Positions 42,174 through 51,870 are shown, counted from the stretch's first letter. The stretch is 64,000 nt of DNA from Flavobacterium sp. Sd200 (GCF_009826935.1 NZ_WUMN01000007.1:1-64000); one strand, 5' to 3'. Notes: generated by a model not told the origin, from the letters alone. Translations and numbers: made by a program.

Positions 42174-43535
42174 TTAGCCAAACAGGTGGGCTGCCACATC
42201 TTCTATCTTTGCCACCAGTTTAATGTCTATTAACGTGTTTTTTAATGAAACCTTGTTATACTTAGAAACAAAAATAGTAGAAAATCCTAACTTTTCGGCC
42301 TCAAGTATGCGTTGTTCTACACGATTTACAGGCCTTATTTCTCCGGAAAGGCCAATTTCGCCTGCAAAACAGTAGTCTTTATTAATGGGTATATCTTCGT
42401 TAGACGATAGTATTGCCGCTACAACCGCAAGGTCTATGGCTGGATCATCTACCGTTATGCCTCCCGTTATATTTAGAAAGACGTCTTTAGCCCCAAGCCT
42501 GAAACCCGCCCTTTTTTCGAGCACGGCAAGCACCATATTAAGCCTCTTGGCATTATAGCCTGTGGTGCTGCGTTGTGGGGTTCCGTATACTGCTGAGCTT
42601 ACCAGTGCCTGAATTTCTATCATTATTGGTCGCATGCCCTCCATGGTGGTGGCAATAGCAGTGCCGCTAAGTTCTTCTTCTTTGTGCGATATAAGTATTT
42701 CGCTGGGGTTGGCCACTTCGCGCAGGCCGCTACCTAACATTTCATAAATGCCCAGTTCGGCGGTTGAGCCAAAGCGGTTTTTTAGCGATCTCAGTATGCG
42801 GTACACATGGTTGCGGTCGCCCTCAAATTGCAGCACGGTGTCTACCATGTGCTCCAGTATTTTTGGCCCGGCAATGCTGCCATCTTTGGTAATGTGTCCT
42901 ATAAGAATTACGGGCACATTACTTTCTTTGGCAAATTTTATAAGCTCGGCTGTAGTTTCGCGAATTTGGGATATACTTCCGGCAGACGATTCTATATAAT
43001 CTGTATGCAGTGTTTGTATAGAGTCTATAATTACCACTTCGGGGTCTATAGCCTCTATTTGCCTGAATATGTTTTGGGTTTTGGTTTCGGTAAGTACATA
43101 ACAGTTATCTGCTTTTGCTGTAATGCGCTCAGCCCGCATTTTTATTTGTTTCTGGCTTTCCTCACCGCTAACATACAAGGTTCTAAAAGGTAGTTTTAAA
43201 GATATTTGCAATAACAGTGTGCTCTTGCCAATGCCTGGCTCTCCACCTAAAAGAGTTAAAGATCCCGGCACAAGCCCACCTCCTAAAACACGGTTAAGCT
43301 CGCCGTCGCCTGTATCCATTCGAACCTCGTTGGCAGAATCGATCTCTGTAATGCGAAGCGGTTTGGGTATTTTTTTAGTTTCGGGAGCCGAAGAATTCCA
43401 TGAAGGTTTGTCTTCTTTTTGCACAATTTCTTCTGCTATGGTGTTCCATTGTTTGCAGGAGTTACATTGCCCCTGCCACTTAGAGTATTGTGCGCCACAG
43501 TTTTGGCAGTAAAAAACGGTTTTTAGTTTAGCCAT
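42174..43535 (-). CDS. radA: DNA repair protein RadA
   Basis: 453 residues, full length. RadA drives branch migration in recombination. The N-terminal zinc finger has Cys10, Cys13, Cys24 and Cys27. The Walker A motif is GGEPGIGKSTLLLQ, the RadA-specific motif is KNRFGS, and the C-terminal Lon-like P domain is present. It is upstream of the GT51 gene in the same operon. Confidence 0.97.
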   Translation of the reverse strand: MAKLKTVFYCQNCGAQYSKWQGQCNSCKQWNTIAEEIVQKEDKPSWNSSAPETKKIPKPLRITEIDSANEVRMDTGDGELNRVLGGGLVPGSLTLLGGEPGIGKSTLLLQISLKLPFRTLYVSGEESQKQIKMRAERITAKADNCYVLTETKTQNIFRQIEAIDPEVVIIDSIQTLHTDYIESSAGSISQIRETTAELIKFAKESNVPVILIGHITKDGSIAGPKILEHMVDTVLQFEGDRNHVYRILRSLKNRFGSTAELGIYEMLGSGLREVANPSEILISHKEEELSGTAIATTMEGMRPIMIEIQALVSSAVYGTPQRSTTGYNAKRLNMVLAVLEKRAGFRLGAKDVFLNITGGITVDDPAIDLAVVAAILSSNEDIPINKDYCFAGEIGLSGEIRPVNRVEQRILEAEKLGFSTIFVSKYNKVSLKNTLIDIKLVAKIEDVAAHLFG

Positions 43536-43649
43536 TCAAATAGTTGGTAATAGCCTCAAATGTAATCATTTTTTGCAAATGTATTTGTAACTGCCAACCT
43601 GTAGATATTGAAAGCTATATTAGGTATTTATCAATCAATAGTATGTACT

Positions 43650-44792
43650 CTATTGTTTAACGCTTTCGCCTTTGGTTATCATAAAATCTTTGGTGTATTC
43701 GCCAATAGGGTCCAGTGTATAACCGTTCATGTAAGCCCTGTTGGCTTTTTTATTGTCGCCAAGCATTTCATAATACAGGCCGTCATAATATTCGCCAATG
43801 GTTTTTTTAGGATAGTTTTTTTTGGCAAGAGAAGCAAGGTCTCTCAGTTCTTTATAGGCTGCATTTTTTAATATGGCAGCTTCAATAGCCTTAAAATCGC
43901 CAAGACGGATTACCATTTTTACGCCAAGGTCTTTTTCTATAACATCATATTTTTCCTTAAGATAGTCTACATAACCAGATGGCAATGTCTCTATCCTGTC
44001 TTTATATTCTGTTGGCGATATTGGCCTGTAAGAATCGAAAATACTATATAATGCACCCGGAATGCCGTAAGGCACTACAGAGTAGTGCGAACCCGACGCA
44101 AACTCTTCAAAAACATATTTCAGGTTGTTGTTTTTTGGCAATGCTTTAATAGTTTCATCCATTGCCTTTATTTTTTTTCTCAGCTTTGGTGCATCGCCTT
44201 CGGTGGTACACATATAAAAAAATACAGGTGTCTTTATTTTTCCTAAAACCTCCGGCAACAGGTTTTCCATGTTTGCCTGCAAATCTGGGCTAAAATTTAT
44301 ATATCCTTTAAACGGAGAGTTATCCCTGTACAAAAACAGGCTTGCCATATATGCGGTTGCATCGTGCCCTGCAATTACCTTAAATGGAGAAAGGCGATAA
44401 GTTTTGTCAAGGTAGGGCATAAGTTCGTCGTTAATAAACATGAAGAATTTACCCCCGTTACCTTCTGGCAGTCCGGTTGTTGCATTTATAAGACAATCCT
44501 GTTGGCGCTGGTCGGCATAGTTTTGGTCTACGCCCACAATTATAGCTTCCGGAAGCTCGTCCCAGTAACCTGTATAGTTAAAAATACCCTCAAAAGGCGC
44601 AGCCATATAATCGCCGTCTAAAACAAGTATAAGCGGGTATTTTTTATCTTTATCCTGCTTATAATACGGCGGCAGGGTTACCGTAAAAGTTCTTTTAGCA
44701 TTTAAGTTTTGAGAAAAAATCTCCTCAGCTTTTTTTTGCGCAAACAAGGGTACTGCTGCTACGAGTAGTAACAGTAAGGTTTTGTATGTCAT
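43650..44792 (-). CDS. Alpha/beta-hydrolase (putative esterase family) lacking the nucleophile serine
   Basis: 380 residues: signal peptide (1-18, LFAQ) and a Fes/esterase-D-like alpha/beta-hydrolase domain (PLILVLDGDYMAAPFEGIFNY; DELPEAIIVGVDQNY). The nucleophile elbow, normally GxSxG, reads AGHDATA (Gly142, His143, Asp144), so Ser is replaced by Asp. A C-terminal helical region (about 275-380) resembles a TPR-like tail. The enzyme may be inactive as an esterase, or use Asp like dehalogenases and epoxide hydrolases. Single gene upstream of radA with a 114-base gap. Confidence 0.82.
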   Translation of the reverse strand: MTYKTLLLLLVAAVPLFAQKKAEEIFSQNLNAKRTFTVTLPPYYKQDKDKKYPLILVLDGDYMAAPFEGIFNYTGYWDELPEAIIVGVDQNYADQRQQDCLINATTGLPEGNGGKFFMFINDELMPYLDKTYRLSPFKVIAGHDATAYMASLFLYRDNSPFKGYINFSPDLQANMENLLPEVLGKIKTPVFFYMCTTEGDAPKLRKKIKAMDETIKALPKNNNLKYVFEEFASGSHYSVVPYGIPGALYSIFDSYRPISPTEYKDRIETLPSGYVDYLKEKYDVIEKDLGVKMVIRLGDFKAIEAAILKNAAYKELRDLASLAKKNYPKKTIGEYYDGLYYEMLGDNKKANRAYMNGYTLDPIGEYTKDFMITKGESVKQ

Positions 44793-44838
44793 AGCTTTGT
44801 AATTTTAAGGGGATAAAATTCGTCAAGCAAGATAGTGA

Positions 44839-45801
44839 TTATTTCTTACGAAATAGCAGCGGAAGCATTAAAAAAGAAAGGCCTCCCAAAATAATCACAA
44901 GTCCGGTTTGCGATGCCCACATTATCCACCCGAAAGCGGTACCTGCGGCATAAGTAATTCCGTAATTTTCTAAAAGTTTTGCCACTGCAAAAGGGAAAAC
45001 CCCAAAGCCTCCGTTACTGAATGTTATGGCAATACTGCCTACTACAAATGCAAGCATTACGACATTAAAGCTGAGCCCGGCAGTTTCGGGCAGGGCAAAT
45101 ACTGTAATGTAAAACATCACCACATAGGTAACCCAAATGTAAACCGACAGTATTAGAAAAGGCCATTTGTTACGCATTTTAAATACGCTAAGTACGCCTT
45201 CTACAAGGCCTGATATCTTTATTTTAAGTTTTTGCAGCCACGCCATGCGCGAATACATATAAAACAGTACCGATGCAGTAAACAATATAAGGGCTATAAC
45301 ACCATAAAAAAGGAGCTTTTCATATGGGACATTTTCCGAAAGATAGTCTTTTAATGCACTAAACTGCAATGAAATGGTAAGTCCCAGGCAAAAAATAAGC
45401 AAAAAAAGATCGATAACCCTTTCGGATATTATGGTGCCAAAACCTTTGTCGAAAGGTACATCGGCATAGCGTTTTAAAACCAGCGCACGGCTTACTTCGC
45501 CACTGCGCGGTATGGTAATATTCATTAAATATGTTATGCACACTGCCGAAAATTTTACTGCAAAAGGGGCTGTGTACCCCATGTGTTCCAAAGTATATTT
45601 CCAGCGGTATGCCCTTGCTACATATCCCGTAAACCCTACAAAAAGTGCAACACCTACATATAGGTAGTCAGCGGTTTTAAAACTGCGCTGTATTTCGCTC
45701 AGTTCTTTTTCGCTAAACTGGTTGTAGGCATATATAATTAAAAAAACTCCCAACAAAAGTGGGAGTGCTATACTCAATATACGGGTTATTTTATTTTTCA
45801 A
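44839..45801 (-). CDS. Flippase-like membrane protein (UPF0104/LPG synthase TM region)
   Basis: 320 residues with about eight TM helices of the lysylphosphatidylglycerol synthetase TM-region family (DUF/UPF0104). The N-terminal region YVGVALFVGFTGYVARAYRW and the NITIPRSGEVSRALVLKRY segment are typical. Members without the synthetase domain are proposed to flip lipids. It starts four bases after panD and so belongs to the panC-panD transcript. Confidence 0.87.
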   Translation of the reverse strand: MKNKITRILSIALPLLLGVFLIIYAYNQFSEKELSEIQRSFKTADYLYVGVALFVGFTGYVARAYRWKYTLEHMGYTAPFAVKFSAVCITYLMNITIPRSGEVSRALVLKRYADVPFDKGFGTIISERVIDLFLLIFCLGLTISLQFSALKDYLSENVPYEKLLFYGVIALILFTASVLFYMYSRMAWLQKLKIKISGLVEGVLSVFKMRNKWPFLILSVYIWVTYVVMFYITVFALPETAGLSFNVVMLAFVVGSIAITFSNGGFGVFPFAVAKLLENYGITYAAGTAFGWIMWASQTGLVIILGGLSFLMLPLLFRKK

Positions 45802-45805
45802 GGCT

Positions 45806-46156
45806 CTATGTTAGCGAATTATCTTTTTCGTTAGGAAAAACAATGGCAGGTTTAAATGTTTTAGCTTCTTCAAAATCAAGAATGCCATAAGATATAATGA
45901 TAATTATATCTCCACGCTGCACTTTGCGTGCTGCAGGGCCGTTTAATGTAATATCGCCACTGTTCCTGTTCCCTTTTATTATATAAGTTTCTAAACGTTC
46001 ACCGTTGTTTATGTTTACAATAGAAACTTTTTCTCCTTCAATCATATTGGCAGCTTCCATCAGCGCTTCATCTATAGTAATGCTGCCTATATAGTTTAAA
46101 TCGGCTCCAGTCACCGTAACACGATGAATCTTGGATTTTACAACTTGAATTTGCAT
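45806..46156 (-). CDS. panD: Aspartate 1-decarboxylase
   Basis: 116 residues. It makes beta-alanine for pantothenate. The proenzyme is self-cleaved between Gly24 and Ser25 (YIGSITID) to create the pyruvoyl group. LNGPAARKVQRGDIIIIISY is the conserved C-terminal region. It sits between panC (13-base gap) and the flippase-like gene, so both genes of the two-branch pantothenate pathway are together. Confidence 0.96.
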   Translation of the reverse strand: MQIQVVKSKIHRVTVTGADLNYIGSITIDEALMEAANMIEGEKVSIVNINNGERLETYIIKGNRNSGDITLNGPAARKVQRGDIIIIISYGILDFEEAKTFKPAIVFPNEKDNSLT

Positions 46157-46169
46157 GCGGCAAAGGTAA

Positions 46170-47015
46170 TCAATTTAATGAAATATTGTCTATTAACCTA
46201 ACGTTGCCTAAAAAAACTGCAATAAACGCCCTGTATTTTGTGTTTTCTTTTATGCTGGCAGGCACAAGGCTTTCTTCCGGGGCTATTTCAAAATAATCGG
46301 TGGTAAACTCAGGGTGGGAGGCAAAGGCATCTTCCACAAATTGTTTTAGCTGCGGTATAGAGCTTGTCGAAAATTTACTTTTGGCTTCCTGTAATGTTTT
46401 ATAAATAAATGCTGCCTCCTGTTTTTCGGTATCACTAAGGCGGGCATTGCGCGAGCTCATAGCAAGCCCGCTTGCTTCGCGGCTAATGGGGCAACCCACA
46501 ATATTTATAGGGAGATTGTTTTTTTCTACAAGCTTTTTAACTATTTGCAGTTGCTGAAAATCTTTTTCGCCAAAATAGGCATTATTTGGCTTTACAATAT
46601 CGAACAGCTTTTTTACTATAGTGCCCACACCGTCAAAATGGCCGGGGCGGTGTGCACCTTCCATCTGGTTTTCGAGTCCGTCAAAATTATAATGTTGCGA
46701 TATGGTGTTGCCGTCATACATTTCATCTACCTCCGGGGCGAAAATTATAATGCTGTCGCTCAGGGTTTTTATCTTGCCGGCATCAGCCTCAAGGGTGCGC
46801 GGATATTTTTGCAGGTCTTCGGGGTTGTTAAACTGTGTTGGGTTTACAAAAATACTGATAACTGTAATGGTATTTTCGTTTAAAGAACGCTGCATGAGCG
46901 AAAGGTGCCCCTCGTGCAGTGCCCCCATTGTGGGTACAAAACCTATAGTGCTTTGGGCTGTTTTAAGGGCCTCAAGATGGTTTTGCAGGAGGGCTTTTTT
47001 ATTGAATATGAGCAT
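46170..47015 (-). CDS. panC: Pantothenate synthetase
   Basis: 281 residues. It joins pantoate and beta-alanine with ATP. The HIGH-like motif PTMGALHEGHLSL lies at ~28-40, and FGEKDFQQLQIV, ISREASGLAMSSRN and the C-terminal lid are present. First gene of panC-panD-flippase. A good promoter lies just upstream, divergent from the GT5 gene. Confidence 0.97.
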   Translation of the reverse strand: MLIFNKKALLQNHLEALKTAQSTIGFVPTMGALHEGHLSLMQRSLNENTITVISIFVNPTQFNNPEDLQKYPRTLEADAGKIKTLSDSIIIFAPEVDEMYDGNTISQHYNFDGLENQMEGAHRPGHFDGVGTIVKKLFDIVKPNNAYFGEKDFQQLQIVKKLVEKNNLPINIVGCPISREASGLAMSSRNARLSDTEKQEAAFIYKTLQEAKSKFSTSSIPQLKQFVEDAFASHPEFTTDYFEIAPEESLVPASIKENTKYRAFIAVFLGNVRLIDNISLN

Positions 47016-47037
47016 TTGCGCAGTATTAATATACGGG

Positions 47038-47068
47038 CAAATTTAATATATAGTTATAAACTGACCAA
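47038..47068 (-). promoter_or_regulatory. Bacteroidota promoter for panC-panD
   Basis: On the minus strand TTG (47066-47068), a 20-base spacer, then TAAATTTG (47038-47045). Both elements match the TTG-N19-TAnnTTTG consensus closely. Confidence 0.65.
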
Positions 47069-47075
47069 AAATGTT

Positions 47076-47083
47076 TAATTTTG
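47076..47083 (+). promoter_or_regulatory. -7 element for the GT5-DUF4270-glmS direction
   Basis: TAATTTTG matches TAnnTTTG exactly and lies 38 bases before the GT5 gene. It forms a divergent promoter pair with the panC promoter. Confidence 0.45.
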
Positions 47084-47120
47084 CATGTTTTTACAACCAA
47101 ATAAAATTTAAGTATTAAAG

Positions 47121-47927
47121 ATGGAGGATAAGAGGATATTGTACGTATCATCTGAAGTTGTGCCCTATTTGGCTGAAAATGAAGTGTCTTTAATGTCTTA
47201 TGACGTGCCTAAGATGATTAACGATCAGGGAGGGCAAATCAGGATATTTATGCCGCGCTATGGCAACATCAACGAAAGAAGGCACCAATTGCACGAGGTA
47301 ATTCGCCTCTCGGGTATGAATCTTGTGGTAAACGACATGGATATGCCGCTTATTATTAAAGTGGCTTCTATACCTAAAGAGCGCATTCAGGTGTACTTTA
47401 TTGACAACGACGAATATTTTAAACGCAAGGCAACTTTTAGCGACGAAGACGGGGTATTATATCCAGACAACGACGAAAGAGCTATCTTTTTTGCAAAAGG
47501 GGTGGTAGAAACCGTTAAAAAACTCAACTGGGTGCCCGATATTATACACGTGCATGGCTGGCTTGCCGGTATGCTGCCTGTGTATATGAAACATTACTAC
47601 AAAGACGAAGCCCTTTTTGCCGATACCAAAATTGTAACTTCTGTTTACAGCCAGTCTTTTGACGGAACACTTGATAACGACATGCTTAAAAAAGTATTGT
47701 TTGATGAAGTGCCCGAAAAAGATGTGGAAATGCTTGCCGTGCCGGATTATAGTAATGTTATGAAAGCCTCTATTGCCCACAGCGATGCGGTTATTATAGC
47801 ATCTGAAGGGCTTTCGCAAGACCTTGTTAGCTTTATTGAAGCTTCGGGCAAGCCGTTCCTGCCATATGTGCCTAAAGATAATTTTGCATCGGCATATACT
47901 AATTTCTATAGAAATCAGGTTTTATAG
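47121..47927 (+). CDS. GT5-type glycogen/starch synthase N-terminal-domain protein
   Basis: 268 residues, about half the length of GlgA. It carries only the N-terminal Rossmann lobe of glycosyltransferase family 5: YVSSEVVPYL at the start, GGQIRIFMPRYG, then DIIHVHGWLAGMLPVYMKHY. The C-terminal ADP-glucose-binding lobe is missing and the ADP-binding KTGGL loop is replaced by YLAENEVSLMSYDV. So it is unlikely to make glycogen. A standalone half-protein beside panC, DUF4270 and glmS occurs in many Bacteroidota and may be regulatory. Confidence 0.82.
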   Translation: MEDKRILYVSSEVVPYLAENEVSLMSYDVPKMINDQGGQIRIFMPRYGNINERRHQLHEVIRLSGMNLVVNDMDMPLIIKVASIPKERIQVYFIDNDEYFKRKATFSDEDGVLYPDNDERAIFFAKGVVETVKKLNWVPDIIHVHGWLAGMLPVYMKHYYKDEALFADTKIVTSVYSQSFDGTLDNDMLKKVLFDEVPEKDVEMLAVPDYSNVMKASIAHSDAVIIASEGLSQDLVSFIEASGKPFLPYVPKDNFASAYTNFYRNQVL

Positions 47928-47946
47928 TAAACCTTAAAAAAATTGT

Positions 47947-49617
47947 ATGAATTCAGTTTCACTCATAAAGAGCATTTGTCTTGTTTTAACTGCTGTTTTT
48001 ATAGCCTCCTGCGATAACGATTTTAATGAGCTTGGCTCGAGTGTTGTAGACGGCGACCTGCACAACAATATAATAAAATACACTGCCGAAGTAAAGGTTT
48101 ATGACAGGCCAACAGGTGTAGTGCAGACCAACAGTTTACCCATGAACACACTTGGGGTTTATAACAACCCTGTGTTTGGAAGGACAACGGCTCATTTTGT
48201 AAGCCAGGTGCAGTTGGCTACCAGCAGTATTAATCAGGCGCTGTATAACCCGGTAATAGATTCTGTTTGGATCTATGTGCCTTACCGCAGCACAATAACT
48301 ACTGCTGCCACAACAGATGCAAACGGTGACGCTGTAGATGCTGTATATAGAGTAGACTCTGTTTACAGCGATGCGACATCTAAATTTAGGCTCGAAATAA
48401 AAAAGAACGGTTTTTATTTAAGGGATACCGATGCAGGTACAGGCGGTACTGAAACACAAAAATATTATTCTGACCATAAAGAATTAATAGAGCAGTATGC
48501 GGGGGCAAATGTTCTTAAAAACGATCATGAGGATTTTGCCTATACATCTAATGTAGTAAAAAGAAGGGCTACTTATACAGATGATGATGGTGAACCACAG
48601 GATGCTGCGGTTGTTGAGACCCTTGCACCGGGAATGTTCTTTTATTTAAAAAATGAAGCTTTTGCCGATCTTTTGGCTGTAGGCTCAGGAAGGCTGCTTA
48701 ATAACTCGGTTTTTAAAGAATATTTCAGGGGGCTTTATTTTAAGTCAACACCTATTGATGATAGTCAGTCGGCATATGCTGCACCAAACTTTGCCAGCGG
48801 CGTCATAACTATTAAATATACCGACAGGCTTACGGCTACCGATACTACTTCTACCAAGAGGACATTAACGCTTAACCTTACCGGTAACAGCATTAATCTT
48901 TTTGAGAACGATTATTCGGGAGATTTCTTAGCAGCTATAAATGCATCTAATAATATAGAGGGAGACAACAGGATATATTTAAAAGGCGGTGCAGGGTCTA
49001 CTGCGTTTTTAGATATAGATATGGCTACATTGGCTCCTTTAATGCATAATGATGCTACGGGCAACAGGGTGCTTATAAACGAGGCTAATCTTGTTTTTTA
49101 TATAGACGAAAATACCAATAACGGTATGGGTAAAGTGGGAGCAAACGGCAAGAAGCCACTTGCTCCGCCAAGGATATACCTGTATGATGTTAACAATAAA
49201 AGACCTGTATATGATTATTATACTGACGGGACTACCATTAGCAGTTATCCAAAATATAATAAATATGTGCACGGCGGATTAATAGATACCATTACCAACG
49301 GTGGTGGCCGCTACAGGATAAGGATTACAGACCATATTAATAATCTTGTAAATAAAGACAGTACAAACATAAAACTGGGACTTACAGTTATAGAAGATAT
49401 TGCTACGGTAACCCATGCCGCTGTAAAGGTGCCATGGACAGAGATATGGAATACAGGTGTTCCTCCTGTACCTACAGATCTTACAGTAAGCACAATTCCG
49501 GTGTCGTCTGTAATGCATCCTTTCGGAACAGTGTTGTATGGTAGTAATATTCCTGCAACCGATCCTAACTATGACAAGCGTGTAAGGCTTGAAATTTTTT
49601 ACACAAAACCTGATTAA
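47947..49617 (+). CDS. DUF4270 surface lipoprotein
   Basis: 556 residues. A lipoprotein signal (about 1-25, FIASC) is followed by DNDFNELGSSVVDGDL, the hallmark start of DUF4270. The mature part is beta-rich with many Tyr, Thr and Asn. The family is restricted to Bacteroidota and of unknown function, with a conserved place between the GT5 half-protein gene and glmS; here the gaps are 19 and 12 bases. An outer-membrane or surface location is likely from the DND stretch after the Cys. Confidence 0.88.
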   Translation: MNSVSLIKSICLVLTAVFIASCDNDFNELGSSVVDGDLHNNIIKYTAEVKVYDRPTGVVQTNSLPMNTLGVYNNPVFGRTTAHFVSQVQLATSSINQALYNPVIDSVWIYVPYRSTITTAATTDANGDAVDAVYRVDSVYSDATSKFRLEIKKNGFYLRDTDAGTGGTETQKYYSDHKELIEQYAGANVLKNDHEDFAYTSNVVKRRATYTDDDGEPQDAAVVETLAPGMFFYLKNEAFADLLAVGSGRLLNNSVFKEYFRGLYFKSTPIDDSQSAYAAPNFASGVITIKYTDRLTATDTTSTKRTLTLNLTGNSINLFENDYSGDFLAAINASNNIEGDNRIYLKGGAGSTAFLDIDMATLAPLMHNDATGNRVLINEANLVFYIDENTNNGMGKVGANGKKPLAPPRIYLYDVNNKRPVYDYYTDGTTISSYPKYNKYVHGGLIDTITNGGGRYRIRITDHINNLVNKDSTNIKLGLTVIEDIATVTHAAVKVPWTEIWNTGVPPVPTDLTVSTIPVSSVMHPFGTVLYGSNIPATDPNYDKRVRLEIFYTKPD

Positions 49618-49629
49618 TTAAGAGAGAGT

Positions 49630-51477
49630 ATGTGCGGAATAGTAGGTTACATAGGCCACAGAGAGGCTTACCCTGTAATTATAAAGGGTCTTAAAAGGCT
49701 TGAATACAGGGGTTATGACAGTGCCGGTGTGGTGCTGTATGACGAAACAGGACTTAAATTAAGCAAAACCAAAGGAAAAGTAAGCGACCTTGAAGCCAAG
49801 GCCGTAAACGAAATAACAACTACCGGAACTATAGGCATGGGCCACACGCGCTGGGCTACACACGGTGTGCCTAACGACGTAAACTCGCATCCGCATTTCA
49901 GCAATTCGGGCAACCTTGTAATAGTGCATAACGGTATTATAGAAAATTACGATCCGCTTAAAAAAGAGCTTATAAAAAGGGGCTATACTTTTAAAAGTGA
50001 TACCGATACTGAGGTGCTTGTTAACCTTATCGAAGAGATAAAAAAGCAGGAAAACATAAAACTGGGCAAGGCAGTACAAATTGCGCTTAACCAGGTAGTA
50101 GGTGCTTATGCCATTGTGGTTTTTGACAAACAAAACCCCGACGAAATAGTAGCTGCCCGTTTGGGTAGCCCGTTGGCAATTGGTGTGGGCGAGGGAGAGT
50201 TCTTTATTTCGAGCGATGCATCGCCGTTTATAGAATATACACCAAATGCCGTATATCTTGAAGACGAAGAAATGGCAATTATTGGCCTTAATAAAGATAT
50301 TACAATACGCAAAATCAAAGACGACTCTCTTGTAGACCCTTACATTCAGGAACTGCAAATGAGTCTTGAGCAAATAGAAAAGGGTGGTTTTGACCACTTT
50401 ATGCTAAAAGAAATCTACGAACAGCCAAACGCTATTAAGGATACGTTTAGGGGAAGGCTTCGTGTTGAAGAGGGTATTGTAAAAGTAAGTGGCGTAGAAG
50501 ATAACCTGCAAAAGTTTTTGAATGCCAACCGTATTATTATTATTGCCTGTGGTACATCGTGGCATGCCGGGCTTGTAGCCGAGTACATTTTTGAAGAGTT
50601 TACCCGTATTCCGGTAGAGGTGGAGTATGCCTCTGAGTTTAGGTACCGAAACCCGGTTATCCGTCATGACGATGTGGTCATAGCCATATCTCAAAGTGGT
50701 GAAACAGCCGATACGCTTGCTGCGATTAAACTTGCCAAAGAACAGGGAGCATTTGTTTTTGGAGTATGTAACGTGGTGGGTTCGTCTATATCGCGTGAAA
50801 CGCACAGTGGGGCTTATACGCATGCCGGGCCGGAAATTGGTGTGGCGTCTACAAAGGCATTTACTACCCAGATTACTCTCCTTACCTTAATGGCATTGCG
50901 TATAGCAAGAGCTAAAGGCACCATGGCAAGGAAAGATTATTTTACATACCTGCAGGAACTGGAACTTGTTCCGGATCTGGTTGCCGAAGCATTGAAATCT
51001 AACGACAATGTGCAGGCAATAGCAGCTATTTACAAAGATGCGCCAAACTGTCTTTACCTTGGCAGGGGGTATAACTATCCTGTGGCATTAGAGGGTGCGT
51101 TGAAGCTTAAAGAAATATCATACATACATGCAGAGGGCTATCCGGCTGCCGAAATGAAGCACGGGCCTATTGCATTGATAGACGAAAAAATGCCAGTGGT
51201 TATTATTGCGCCTAAGCAGGAGCATTATGACAAAATTGTGAGCAACATACAGGAAATAAAAGCCCGTAGCGGTAAAATTATAGCTGTGGTTACTAAAGGC
51301 GATACCCAGGTAAAAGCCCTTGCCGACCACATTATTGAAATTCCGGAAACGAGCGATGCATTATCTCCGTTATTGGCTACCATACCACTACAGCTATTGA
51401 GCTACCACATTGCGGTTATGCGCAACTGTAATGTAGACCAGCCTAGAAACCTGGCTAAGTCGGTTACGGTGGAGTAA
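49630..51477 (+). CDS. glmS: Glucosamine--fructose-6-phosphate aminotransferase
   Basis: 615 residues. It makes glucosamine-6-phosphate from fructose-6-phosphate and glutamine, the entry to amino-sugar and cell-wall synthesis. Cys2 (MCGIVGYIG) is the glutaminase nucleophile. Two SIS domains follow (IIACGTSWHAGLVAEY and ISQSGETADT in the first), and the C-terminus has NLAKSVTVE. No glmS ribozyme is seen upstream. It ends at a strong terminator, beyond which an insert lies. Confidence 0.97.
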   Translation: MCGIVGYIGHREAYPVIIKGLKRLEYRGYDSAGVVLYDETGLKLSKTKGKVSDLEAKAVNEITTTGTIGMGHTRWATHGVPNDVNSHPHFSNSGNLVIVHNGIIENYDPLKKELIKRGYTFKSDTDTEVLVNLIEEIKKQENIKLGKAVQIALNQVVGAYAIVVFDKQNPDEIVAARLGSPLAIGVGEGEFFISSDASPFIEYTPNAVYLEDEEMAIIGLNKDITIRKIKDDSLVDPYIQELQMSLEQIEKGGFDHFMLKEIYEQPNAIKDTFRGRLRVEEGIVKVSGVEDNLQKFLNANRIIIIACGTSWHAGLVAEYIFEEFTRIPVEVEYASEFRYRNPVIRHDDVVIAISQSGETADTLAAIKLAKEQGAFVFGVCNVVGSSISRETHSGAYTHAGPEIGVASTKAFTTQITLLTLMALRIARAKGTMARKDYFTYLQELELVPDLVAEALKSNDNVQAIAAIYKDAPNCLYLGRGYNYPVALEGALKLKEISYIHAEGYPAAEMKHGPIALIDEKMPVVIIAPKQEHYDKIVSNIQEIKARSGKIIAVVTKGDTQVKALADHIIEIPETSDALSPLLATIPLQLLSYHIAVMRNCNVDQPRNLAKSVTVE

Positions 51478-51502
51478 TCAGCGATATATAATTTATATAA
51501 TG

Positions 51503-51535
51503 AAGCAGTTAAGAGTTTTTCTTAGCTGCTTTTTT
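51503..51535 (+). terminator. Intrinsic terminator after glmS
   Basis: A 12-bp stem with one G-T pair (AAGCAGTTAAGA / TCTTAGCTGCTT), short loop and T run. It overlaps the 5' end of the MtfA-like fragment. Confidence 0.85.
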
Positions 51536-51540
51536 GTTTG

Positions 51541-51870
51541 TTCAATACGATATCCTTAAAAAATGATTTTAACCGATGGTTTAACATAGAAATTATCTTT
51601 ACCGATAAATCAGACATTAGGAAATATGGAGGTACCAGCCAAGCCGAGTTTTTTGCCGTTGTTGCTGAATATTGCTTTGAATGCCAACGCCTTGATTTGT
51701 TGGAGAGTAAACATCCGGAGCTTTTTAAAATGATGGAGATGTGTTTTAGGGTGGGAAGGTTTAGTATAGTTGTTGAAAGAAATTTTAGTGGTTTATATTT
51801 GTGTCAAAATTTTATTATATTTACTGAAATTCAAGTGCTTGAATATTTTTTATTAGTAGAATTTATTTAA
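51541..51870 (+). pseudogene. MtfA-like zinc peptidase remnant
   Basis: An open frame of ~110 codons without a good start; only a TTG at 51538 that sits in the glmS terminator. The segment IRKYGGTSQAEFFAVVAEYC plus LLESKHPELFKMM matches the part of MtfA-type (M90) zinc peptidases after the HExxH site, including the Glu that is the third zinc ligand. The HExxH domain and ~150 N-terminal residues are missing, and the C-terminal tail is degenerate. It looks like the 3' remnant of a gene cut at its 5' side by insertion or deletion next to glmS. Confidence 0.62.

Noticed and set aside
49600..49630. glmS ribozyme upstream of glmS
   Set aside because: Only 12 bases separate the DUF4270 stop from glmS, leaving no room; the ribozyme is also typical of Firmicutes.
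49759..50397. Minus-strand ORF of 212 codons opposite glmS
   Set aside because: Antisense of a highly conserved enzyme; composition (Tyr, Phe and Cys excess) is that of a shadow frame.
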